Assembly: GCA_029964075.1 (NCBI GenBank)
Contig: CM057135.1
Span: 9,078,863-9,142,862 of the forward strand
Origin: Patiria pectinifera
Lineage: Eukaryota > Echinodermata > Asteroidea > Valvatida > Asterinidae
Length of the DNA: 64,000 nt
Direction: 5' to 3'
Part shown: positions 40,558-49,479 of the stretch, one piece after another
Position numbering within the stretch: the first letter of the stretch is position 1
How the letters are laid out: every line of letters begins with the position of its first letter
The notes under the pieces: model-generated
Told to the model about the DNA's origin: nothing
What the model saw: the letters and a program-made list of their open reading frames with translations, nothing else
Database searches by the model: none
Made by a program: the position numbers and the translations under genes

Positions 40558-40952
40558 ACATTATGAAAGCGAAATAATTTAAATAAATCTCTAACTCGTT
40601 CTTTGTCTAATCCAACGACGTGATGATAACACGCCGCTATTAACGACCGTTTAACGCAACCATTTCCCCTCAATGTTTTGTAATTAATGAGCTCGTTATA
40701 TTTAATGATTGTTTCTTGGACATCTTCTGAGTCTTGCTCTGGACAAACAGAAAATATAAGTTTCTCCACAGTTTTTCTTTTATTTCTTTTTAAAGTTGAC
40801 CAATTGATACGATCTTCTTGCGCATTTTCTGCCGAAAAATCAAAATAACGTGAAACTATTTCACCGCACGTTTCACAAACTAAAAAACCATTCTCGATGA
40901 TTATATGGTGATCGCACTTATCCCCAAGTTGCGGCGTCTCAAAGTATTCCAT
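40539..40952 (-). CDS. TFIIB-like zinc-ribbon / cyclin-box protein of Polinton
   Basis: The N-terminus is a zinc ribbon of TFIIB type: CDHH at residues 13-16 and CETCG about ten residues later (C-x2-H ... C-x2-C). It is followed by a charged linker. Then comes one cyclin-like fold segment with KTLRGNGCVKRSLIAACYHHVVGL and LFKLF. In TFIIB the ribbon recruits RNA polymerase and the cyclin repeats bind TBP and DNA. Only one cyclin repeat is readable, and the last dozen codons follow an apparent deletion junction (about 40570), so the protein is probably C-terminally truncated. It is the last gene before the subterminal region, and its upstream region holds GCGCCCTCT boxes and the hairpin array. 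TFIIB-like genes are not part of the canonical Polinton set. It could direct element-specific transcription, by inference. Confidence 0.6.
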   Translation of the reverse strand: MEYFETPQLGDKCDHHIIIENGFLVCETCGEIVSRYFDFSAENAQEDRINWSTLKRNKRKTVEKLIFSVCPEQDSEDVQETIIKYNELINYKTLRGNGCVKRSLIAACYHHVVGLDKERVRDLFKLFRFHNVYLPRI

Positions 40953-41083
40953 CTATTTAATAAACTTTAAATAAAAATGATTGCAATTTTAAATAAAGAA
41001 TTAAATATAGCCCTCTCTTGTTTTTTATTGAACAGCACCTTTCTTTATATAATTGAAATCAGATCTCTTAGCGCTTATAAATA

Positions 41084-41292
41084 GCGCCCTCTGTTTTTAT
41101 CGGTACATTAACCCCTTATCATAAAAATTAAATACCGCCCTCTGTTTATAATTCCTCACCACCAATGAATGGCGCCCTCTGTTGATTTCTTTTATTATAA
41201 ATGCACTTCGACTCGATAAATCGATCATTTATTATACCGCCCTCCGTTTATATTATTTTGATATCCATCACCACACAAAAATAGCGCCCTCT
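41084..41292. promoter_or_regulatory. Cluster of five GCGCCCTCT boxes upstream of the TFIIB-like gene
   Basis: The boxes gcgccctct (41084, 41172, 41284) and close variants ccgccctct (41135) and ccgccctcc (41237) are separated by 35-88 bp. Several are extended as gcgccctctgttga. The reverse complement caacagagggcgc matches the core of the CTCF consensus. It lies in the 5' region of the TFIIB-like gene, in A/T-rich context. Confidence 0.5.
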
Positions 41293-41380
41293 ATTGATTT
41301 TGTATTATAATTGAACTTGGACTCGATAAAACGATCATTCATACGTTCTCTTTATTTGATATTCATATATTATAATTTAT

Positions 41381-41702
41381 ACAGTAAAAAGCCACTCTGA
41401 GCGGCTTTTTCGTTGTTATTCAAATTAGCTCATTTAAATAGCTTTTCGTACATCTTAATATATACAGTAAAAAGCCACTCTGAGTGGCTTTTTCGTTGTC
41501 ATTCAAATTAGTTCATTTAAATAGCTTTTCATACATCTTAATATATACAGTAAAAAGCCACTCTGAGTGGCTTTTTCGTTGTCATTCAAATTAGTTCATT
41601 TAAATAGCTTTTGGTACATCCTAATATTTACAGTAAAAAGCCACTCTGAGTGGCTGTTTCGTTGTCATTTAAATTAACTCATTTAAATAGCTTTTCGGTT
41701 TG
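41381..41702. repeat. Subterminal hairpin array, 4 x 83 bp
   Basis: The palindrome aaaaagccactctgagtggc plus ttttt (11-bp arms, 3-nt loop) begins in units starting acagtaaaaagcc at 41381, 41464, 41547 and 41630, an exact 83-bp period. Each is followed by cgttgt.attcaaattagttcatttaaatagctttt. The first copy carries a gagcggc variant, and the last has tggctgtttcg. The array lies between the last gene and the right TIR. Confidence 0.92.
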
Positions 41703-42239
41703 TCATATATCAAAAGGTTTTTGCATTCTTTAACTGAGTCATATCTCCTTTTTTGACCACGATCCATTCACCCACCGTGTTGACCATGCTGTTTGCCAAT
41801 GTGACGAAATCTTGCCTGTATGTAACGTCTGTTGGTAGTTTAGCTGCCCCGTATTTGGAAATGAAGCTATACAGTGTACAGTGCTGTCGAGGCTTGATAA
41901 TTCTGCAATTGTGCCGATGTGACTAGATCCCACTGAACTCTGCCTTATATAAAATATAGTCAATCCGACTGGCTTATATAGGAACTAAAAATAGCAACCA
42001 TTGTTTGCTTCTGACGTATGCGATGAGTCATATCCTGGCTGCCCCGCTAACAAAAGCAATTCATCACGGCCCATTGAATTTTAATAGGTGTTTACCCAAA
42101 CTGCAGAAGTGCAATGTCACCCTGAGTCACTTCATATTTTGCAAGTCAGGGTTGAAGTAGACTTGTATGAGTGGTATTTAACACAAGATTTAAAAATAAA
42201 AAAATATATCTTAAAAAGTTAAGAGACAAAAGCAAGACT
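41703..42239. other. Subterminal Polinton region, no gene recognised
   Basis: No motif-bearing ORF is visible. It is the sequence between the hairpin array and the right TIR. Confidence 0.4.
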
Positions 42240-42454
42240 GAGAGAGATCTTCAATACGAAAAATAATGGGCACCGGTTTTGGCCGATTCCGAGACTGAGA
42301 TATTGGGAGGGGAGAGATATATTTGGGAGATTGGGAGGGGAGGGGCTGGGGGTGGAGGGGACGGGCGGGGCTAGGAGGTGGGGGGGGGGGATAATGGGAG
42401 GAGAATAATGAAATAAATCATAGATTTGTCGCCGTACCCTCCACTAATACCTAC
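42240..42454. repeat. Polinton right terminal inverted repeat
   Basis: This is the reverse complement of 27567-27777, ending aatacctac, with a longer G tract (ggtggggggggggata). The TSD ttatca follows at 42455-42460. Confidence 0.93.
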
Positions 42455-42460
42455 TTATCA

Positions 42461-43212
42461 TTACCATGGCAACCGTTGTAAAGACATCGGTGCTCATAAA
42501 CTAAATTTTAAAATACTTCCATTTTTCAAAGCCTATCACGGAAGTATTATCCTATGACTGAAGTTCATGGCTGTATAATTAACAACAATACATGCTCAGT
42601 GTGTAATAACGTGGCCGCCATTGGTGCGAGAAGCGCATGTAATGTTCACCTTTCAATCTGTACCATTTACTTTGTTTTGATGTACGTTTCTGATAGTTAT
42701 TACATGAATCAATTGCAGAGCATTAAATAACATACCACAATTGTGTATATTTACTTTAGTTTTGCCATTCGAGTTGAAAACCCATACATTTTTGGAATAA
42801 ATTCAGTAATTATAAATCCCTATGGCAGTGACAATGTATGCATACAATTGCTTGACTGGGATGAATGTTTACACAAAAATACAGAAGTTATGCCCAAAAT
42901 GTTTTTTAGACAAGAGTTTGGAAAAATATATAAAAACACCTCTAGTGGTAACAGCAATGGAACCAAGAATGTCATATTATAGAGTAATGGTCAACCAATA
43001 TTTTCCTGCCAAATCGGTTGTAAGAAAATCGGTCAAAGTATATTAAAATCAACATGGGATCACCGTGTGCTGTACCCCTCCTTTTCAGAAAAAAAACCCC
43101 AAATACCCACCAGAAAGGGTTAAAATCTGTAAGCACTTGTGGTTCGGTGGGGAAATTGATTTTTTTTATTAATTAACACATTAACAAAACATTCCCTGCT
43201 TGTATACAAAAG
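42461..43212. other. Interior of transposon E, right of the Polinton
   Basis: No gene recognised; AT-rich sequence. Confidence 0.4.
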
Positions 43213-43724
43213 GCCAGGTGTGGGGGAAGTACACGACCTACTATTCATCCAATTGTCTAAAAATGAAACACAGTCTAATTCTGTTTGTAAAAATGTGCTA
43301 AATTCATGAACAATACGAATTATACTAGTTATTACTCAAAACAAAGGAAAACACTGAAAATACACTTTTTAAGGTTTTTGTGAAATTTACCATTTTTGGA
43401 GCGCTACTGCACAAAGGCTATACAATAACCCAAAAATTTCTCACCAGATATGATAAGACCAATGTCTGATCTAACCATAGCCGGAGGGAATTTATTCTGA
43501 GTGCCCTGGCAAGTGCCATTTTGGAGGGATAAAAATGGGGTAAAAAATGCAGTTTTGTTAGTTGTAAAAACATGCTATATTATAGGGTCTAAAAATAGTA
43601 TAAAGGATATTTTTCAGAAGTGTTTTTTCTTTTTTTTCTTTTAAGGGTAAGGATGATACTTTGTCGTGATATAGTTACTTTTGTGACATTACTTTGCAGT
43701 TTGGCTGGATGACCTTTGAAAAAA

Positions 43725-45494
43725 GGTAGTGGATATTTTGCCGGAGGTAACGCCGGCAAACTAACGTTTACTAAAGGTTTGCCGGCGGTAATCCATATCA
43801 ACAGAGGGCGCTGTACTATTTTAAATAGGGCTGAATTATAACATGTATTAAATTCCCACCAAAGTTGTGTAGCACAGCCGGTACAGTGCTTAAGCAATGG
43901 CTCTAGTGAGTGGGATGTCCCGAGTTCGAATCCTGATCCCCGCCTCAATTCCAAGGTTTTTTTTTCCCATCCCCAAATAAATAAGAATATTCTTTTATTA
44001 TTTTAATGTCTCAAACATTTTATTGCAGAGTATTACTTATTCTTTTTCAGATTTGTGGCTCTGGATGATTTTTTTTTAAAGGGAAAAAAAGTCCGAAATT
44101 ATAAAATGGTCTGATTCCCATCTTGTAAATACAAAAATACAACGGTAATGTAACCGTTTAGGGAAGGACACAGGAAAATAACAATCAATTAATTTCCAAT
44201 CAGCTTTTATTGTGTGACAACACTTTTGTTTGGCCAAACAATTCAATCAAAATACAATCAATGTTTAATTAAAAGGATATGGATCAACGATGCTCAAGTA
44301 CATGTAATACACACAAAAATGGGGCCCAATGATGTGCACAGTAGATGGCCGGCCGGCAAGAAAGTCAATGCTGGAGCTTTTACAGTTCCAAAATAGTGAC
44401 GTCCAGTCAACCGACTTTACTGACTTCGTTGGAGTCACCGGTTCAGTCAACTAGCCCGAAGTCGTTGGTCTCCTTGAGTAGGCTCACTCCAGTAGTTTTA
44501 CGGAGCACCTCTGATGACCACTGGCCTACTGTAGTAGTTTCCTTTATCAGGTGAAATTCAGATCTGGCACACGTTAATCAGGTGAGGTCGTCCCTTCAGT
44601 TATCTCAACGAGAGACTAAGAAGTTCTCACTTGTATCTGAGAACCTGAGAACTGAGAGCAAAATACAATACAAAACATGTACATAAGGTACAAAACCGAA
44701 TATAGCCATGTGCACGTTTTTACAGCTATAAACTTTTCAATGCGTGTCCATTTCAATACACACTGTTTATAGATTCGTTGCAAGGGCATGCAAATTACCA
44801 TAGCAACATGTACTTTCAGGTACAGTTACCCATGCAATATATTTCAACTGATCCACCATGGATCCATAATGAGCACTAAACAACTTTTAATCAGCGCAAC
44901 AATCACTTTAAGTATTTCCAATAATTACCCAATCTAGACATGCACATGTTTCAACTATGCATGTGTACTAAATGTGCATGTAAACTAACATTGACCCACT
45001 GCATTTGCAATCACAACAAACTTTGTCTGGGAAAACAAATCAACGGAAATTACTACTTTCCCTAAATAACAAGAAGGCACAATAAATGCAAACAAAGAAA
45101 TATAACCCAGTGTGAAAAGCTACATGTCAACCCATTATCTAATCAAAAGCTAGCACTCAAAAATGTCCGATTCAATCCCCTATATATATCCCTGCATTAC
45201 ACGCGTTTCCCAAATAAACGTGTGCTTTTACACAGCATGAAAAGTCATTAATTCACACCCCTCAAATATAGGAAATATCACACACCTGAGAGCCAACAGT
45301 ATGCTGAGCAGAAATAACGGATTCTTGAGGCACACAATAGGTTGATGATTCGCTCAAAAAGCGACTGTACAGCAAGATGATTCTGGATAAATTACAAAAA
45401 AGTACAAAAAAACAGTAACTGCGCATGTTCAGTGCATATCCGGCGAACTAACGTTTACTAAAGGTTTGCCGTCTCCGGCAAAATATCCAATGCC
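43725..45494. mobile_element. M1 element, copy 2, with extra 1.2-kb segment
   Basis: The ends ggtagtggatattttgccgg and ccggcaaaatatccaatgcc match M1 copy 1. The 9-bp duplication ttgaaaaaa is exact (43716-43724, 45495-45503). The first about 420 bp and last about 100 bp match copy 1. In between, 44145-45400 is unrelated, starts tgtaaccgtttaggg and ends near ggataaattaca. That may be a solo LTR or another insertion that replaced about 50 bp of M1. The element sits inside the right TIR of transposon E. Confidence 0.85.
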
Positions 45495-45693
45495 TTGAAA
45501 AAAACGCGAAAAATGAATTTTTGCAGCCTCAAAATTGCCGAAAAATGGCCAAAACACATAATGGCCTGTAACCATGGCAACGGGCAAAACAAAAGTTTGA
45601 AAAGTCTATTTTGGTTACTTGCTCCCTAGGTCCTTTCATCCCACAAAGTTTTTTTAAAAAATGTTGAGCGTGGACACTTATATGAAGTATTTA

Positions 45694-46440
45694 CGCGTTG
45701 AACTGATAACGAGTAAGGGGGCTACAATCAAGACGGCAGAAGTATGGACCTGCGTGGTGTGGACGTACCTGAGCATATGTGCGCAGCGCTGAAACTGGAC
45801 AAATAGAACTATTATCAGATGAATGTAAACATACAAGTTGTGGAGGACCACGTTGATTATTTTTACTCTGTTTGAATGATATGTTAGCAGAACATCCCGA
45901 ATTGTTGTGCAAAAATTCAACGTCAGAATCAGTAATCAAAGATGGTTGGGTTTGAGACCGTGAGTTAGTCGTGAATTCTCCAATACGCATGAAACCAAAA
46001 ACGCACTTAAAATTGCGGCTGAAAACATTTGGGACTCATACAGAGATGAACAAACATGGGGAAGAGACTACATGATCTGAGTTAGCATGGGTATAGAAAT
46101 GGGTAGGCGAGAATCTCGTGAGGGGCGTGCGCGGCGGCATCCCTCAAGTAGTTTGGAAACCAAGTAATCTTTAGTTGGGTCAGGCCAACCTTGTAACCTA
46201 TGTTTGTATCCAACTGCCGATACATAGGTAGCAATGGTAGATGGGGAAATAGATTGCAATGATAGCCAGGCTAGAAAAACTGCCGGATCTCATACGTATT
46301 CGCCGGGTTCACCCCTGATAGTCGCTGTTGACGAAACCGACAAAATGATGCCCAACCCGTTTCATATGTTTTACGAGTGCCTGGTGCTAATGAAGCGTCT
46401 AACAGCCGGCGCATTTCATTCTCTACCAGACCGCAGGAAG
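45694..46440 (-). pseudogene. Tyrosine recombinase, N-terminal and central part
   Basis: The SAM-like N-terminal region reads NEMRRLLDASLAPGTRKTYE, then SPSTIATYVSAVGYKHRLQG in a second frame. The central part reads SSICPVSALRTYAQVRP and SPLTRYQFN (45694-45990). At least two frameshifts (about 46275 and 46060) and a stop occur. The last codons abut the TTA target site of transposon E. The C-terminal catalytic part is at 25979-26179. The recombinase would integrate circular cDNA of the element. Confidence 0.75.
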
Positions 46441-47833
46441 AGGAGGTAACGGAGTTGGGATCGGGTCTGCTTGTGGGGCCAGTTCACGGAAACGGGACAT
46501 CTGGAAACGGGATAGAGAGTCAGCAATTTCATTGTGTACCCCGGGTACATGCACGGCTTTGAAAACAATATTATACTTCAGGCATTCTAGAACAAGTAGA
46601 CGCACCAGATGCATAATCCATGGGCAGGGAGATGATTGCTTGTTAATAATATGGACAACTGCCATATTGTCGGTGTTAAACCGCAGTTTGCGGTTCCGAA
46701 AACTAGACGCCCAACCAAGGATAGCGACCACTTATTGTTAAGAGTTCGAGGAATGCAATGGATGGCGGGTGGGTTAATATATCAGAGGACCACTGACCTT
46801 GCATCCATTTCCCATCAAAATATGCACCAAAACCTATGCTAGCGGCCGCGTCAGTGTACAAAGCAAGTGTTTCGTCATCCTCCCATTGCCTTCCAGAAAA
46901 TGCTGATACGCCATTAAAACGCCCTAAGAATTCTAACCATATGAGTAAATAAAGTCGCGCTCCCTGAGAAATACGAACTTTGTAGTGGGGCCGGTTCAAG
47001 CCTTGAGTGAGGTTGGTTAATCGTCGCAAAAAAGCCCGACCTGGGGCGATCGCCCTGCACAAGAAATTGAGTGAGCCCAATAGCGACTGCAGTGACACAA
47101 GCGTGGCCTTTGTCTTACTCAAAAACACATGAGTTTGATTACACGTTGCACGAACCTTCTCCTGATGTACTTTAACTAGGGCATGAACAGTATCTATTTC
47201 TAAACCCAGATACTTCATAGTTTGCACCGGTCCTTCGGTTTTCTCATGGGCTAAGGGGACATTTAGCTGGGCACACATAGATTGGAAAACATCTAGTAAT
47301 CGTGAACATGAGGCAGATGAGTTGCCCACAAACAAAAAGTCATCAAGATAGTGCGTGACTAAAGATGTGTGACCAATGGGCTTAACTTGAAATTCCAGAA
47401 ATGAACTAAACTTCTCAAAAAGCGAGCAGGAAATGGCACATCCCACTGGCATACATTTATCGAAGTAAAATTGACTTTCAAAGGAAAACCCAAGCAATTC
47501 ATAATCGGTAGGTGAAACTGGCAACAAACGAAATGCAGACTTAACATCGGCTTTAGCTAACCAAGCCAATTCCCCCACGTTCATGATCAAATCAACGGCC
47601 TCATCGAACGAGGCATAGTGAACTGCACATCGTTCCCTGTCGATAAACTCATTGATGGAGTCACCGGCGGGGTACTAAAGGTGATGAATTAGTCGAAAAG
47701 TGTTAGGCGTACTCTTGGGAACCAATCCTATGGGGGAACACTGTAGATTAGAAAATGGCCGATTGTTGTAGGGGCCCGCTATCCTGCCTAAACTGATCTC
47801 TTTCTGAAGTTTTTCTTTAACGACCAAGGGGCG
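46423..47833 (-). pseudogene. YR-retroelement reverse transcriptase and RNase H
   Basis: RT motifs are LGRIAGPYNNRPFSNLQ (finger region, in frame upstream of 47590), SPIGLVPK, KADVKSAFRLLPVSP, MPVGCAISCSLFEKF and the active site HYLDDFLFVG (about 47340). RNase H reads ALYTDAAASIGFGAYFDGKW, and after a one-base shift near 46725, RFNTDNMAVVHIINKQS and NEIADSLSRFQ. An in-frame TAG replaces a residue between LIHHL and YPAGDS (about 47675). Ngaro/DIRS-type RTs have this arrangement and lack an integrase. Confidence 0.88.
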
Positions 47834-49209
47834 TTATGATGCTGAAGCTAAACATTTGGAATCACGCGGCCTACGTGGACCGTCATACCCTAATGAAAAC
47901 CCATGGTTAAAGCCATTACTCAAAATATGACCGTCATCTGTGAGTGGGTAATGTGTGAGCCATTGATCTAAAACGGTCTGATTAGCGTTGGGACCACGAA
48001 AAGAATTCCCTTTTGAAGGAAGTTGAGTTATGGAAGGGGGTGGTGCAGTATGGCCTGAGGAAGTGGCAGTAGAAAATGGTTTATTGTAATGTCCGCCCTT
48101 GATGGAATTGGTGAATGGAACTCTGGGCTGACGGGGACCGGGTTGTGACTGCGTACGCTGCGTGAACACATTGCGGGGCGAACCCACTGAGCAACGTGAT
48201 GCTCCATGGCCAGGGCGCAGGCACTTGCTACAGGTATGAGCATATTTACAACCAGTAAATGCACAACCGTGATAACTATTGAAAGCAAAGCAGTGCCCAG
48301 GCCTTATGTTCTTAGAGGTCGTTGCCCCCATTTGGCTGTTAACAGCACGATTGACAGATACGTTAGTCACAGGAACCGCGGCAACAGTCACCCAGAGTTC
48401 CATGTCTATTTCTCCCCATGAAAAGGAAGGTTCAATTTCCATCTTTAAACGAAACTGCTCGTCATATGTACGCCACCCGAACCCTGGGAACTGGGTGGAC
48501 GCCATGCGAACAATTTCACAGTATTTCAGCAGTTGTGCAAATCTATGGGTGTGTTTCTCTAAATAAATTGTCCTAAACGTATGAAAGGCGGATTGCCATA
48601 CCAGGAAGACTCGATCCACTTTCGGGATGGGCCAGGTTTTTTGAGTACCAGGTTGTCTCCTTCCATTGCAAAGGTTAAATTAGAAGACTCGGACCGTGAA
48701 AATACCGCATGTGGGGTATCGTTAAACAGTGGCGCCAAATCCACATATTGCCCGGACCAAATCTTGTCCTTTGTACTCTTGGACACATGAAAACCCAACG
48801 ATGCACACTGACTGATTTGAAACAATGGGACAGGGCGGTCATTCTCTACATGAATTCCACTAAATGGAATTGTCTGCTCAGTGTGAGAAGTACATTAAAT
48901 ACCATACTCACCACCCCCAGGACTACTAGAAGTGATCATACTAGGCCTTGGCACAGAGTCATTGTTCATATTGGCATGATGCAGTTCATCTCGTAGTTGA
49001 ACTCGGGGAGGATGCACATCCAGGATTGCCGGATCATCCGCGTGATTCGCCTCTGGGGCCGGGTTGGGGTGCGTTCGGGGTCGCCCTCGTCCACGGCGAG
49101 CTGGTGGCTCCGATCGGTGTGCAACAGGTTGGCGCGACTTATTCGGCTGAGGCGCTCCATCAGCATCTTCTCTGGCTGGTCGAACTGCTGTCTTCTTTTT
49201 ATAAGGCAT
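47834..49209 (-). pseudogene. YR-retroelement gag
   Basis: The N-terminal part starts MPYKKKTAVRPARE at 49209 and is basic with an AT-hook-like RRGRGRPRTHPNP. The middle part reads GQYVDLAPLFNDTPHAVFS. The C-terminal part reads FPGFGWRTYDEQFRLKM, HSWG-like SFSWGEIDMELWVTV, and zinc-binding FNSYHGCAFTGCKYAHTCSKC. A stop at 48895 and a frame change near 48600 break it. The frame is directly continuous with the RT frame across a TAA at 47834, so a fused gag-pol is likely to have existed. This pattern is typical of Ngaro-group gag. Confidence 0.8.
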
Positions 49210-49479
49210 GTCTACAGCGGCAACGATGAAATACGTCAGTGTTCTGTCGCACTTTCGTCCGTCCAACAGGAGCTGACAAGTGAGCGATTTCTCAATAGCT
49301 TTAAAAAAATCGAGCGATATTTCGTATATATAGCCAGAGATGAAACGTGAAGACGAAGAACAGAATGACGAAAAATAGAAGTTTTGGTCAAGTTTCTTGC
49401 TGAAAAGCTGCAACGCAATGATGGCCGCCAAGCCTCGTGGTCTTGGCCAAATACCCAGGCCATTGGACAGACCTTTCAT

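Larger units (their letters stand above)
27567..42454. mobile_element. Polinton/Maverick, complete ends, 14.9 kb, TSD TTATCA
   Basis: Inverted terminal repeats of about 211-215 bp bound a compact array with PolB, integrase, capsid protein and packaging ATPase. The 6-bp target duplication ttatca is present outside both ends (27561-27566, 42455-42460), as is usual for Polintons. It begins agtaggtattagtggagggt. Gene density is viral-like, with overlaps and convergent pairs. PolB, integrase, MCP and at least three smaller genes carry frameshifts or stops, the minor capsid gene is deleted, and no adenovirus-type protease gene is visible. So it cannot form particles or transpose by itself. Confidence 0.93.
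26183..45690. mobile_element. Long-TIR DNA transposon E (TSD TTA), host of the Polinton
   Basis: Both ends begin atacttcatataagtgtccacg reading inward and are flanked by tta (26180-26182, 45691-45693). The inverted repeats are about 609 bp on the left (26183-26791). The right one (43213-45690) is enlarged by an M1 insertion and by a roughly 110-bp segment near 43390-43500. Without the Polinton and M1 the element is about 2.8 kb and has no recognised ORF. A 3-bp TTA duplication fits PIF/Harbinger-type TWA targets (family knowledge), but the TIR is unusually long. It splits the recombinase gene. Confidence 0.8.
24031..49479 (-). mobile_element. Ngaro/DIRS-like tyrosine-recombinase retroelement, split by nested insertions
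   Basis: From right to left on the minus strand the pieces are gag (49209-47834), RT-RNase H (47833-46423), recombinase N-part (46440-45694), recombinase C-part (26179-25979), and SGNH hydrolase (25780-25644 and 24214-24052). The breaks between pieces coincide with two transposons that have their own inverted repeats and target duplications: 26183-45690 inside the recombinase, and 24220-25643 inside the SGNH gene. The order gag, RT, RH, YR, SGNH is that of Ngaro-group elements. The element carries several stops and frameshifts and is inactive. Its outer repeats were not identified. Confidence 0.85.

Noticed and set aside
41381-41702. Ordinary intrinsic terminators
   Set aside because: Four identical tandem copies and a eukaryotic host make simple bacterial-type termination unlikely; reported as a hairpin array instead.
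48812-48911. Possible spliceosomal intron in the YR-element gag (gtgagtatg ... tttcaaatcag)
   Set aside because: The splice signals are good, but joining the flanks does not keep the gag frame (one base off), and gag has other frameshifts.
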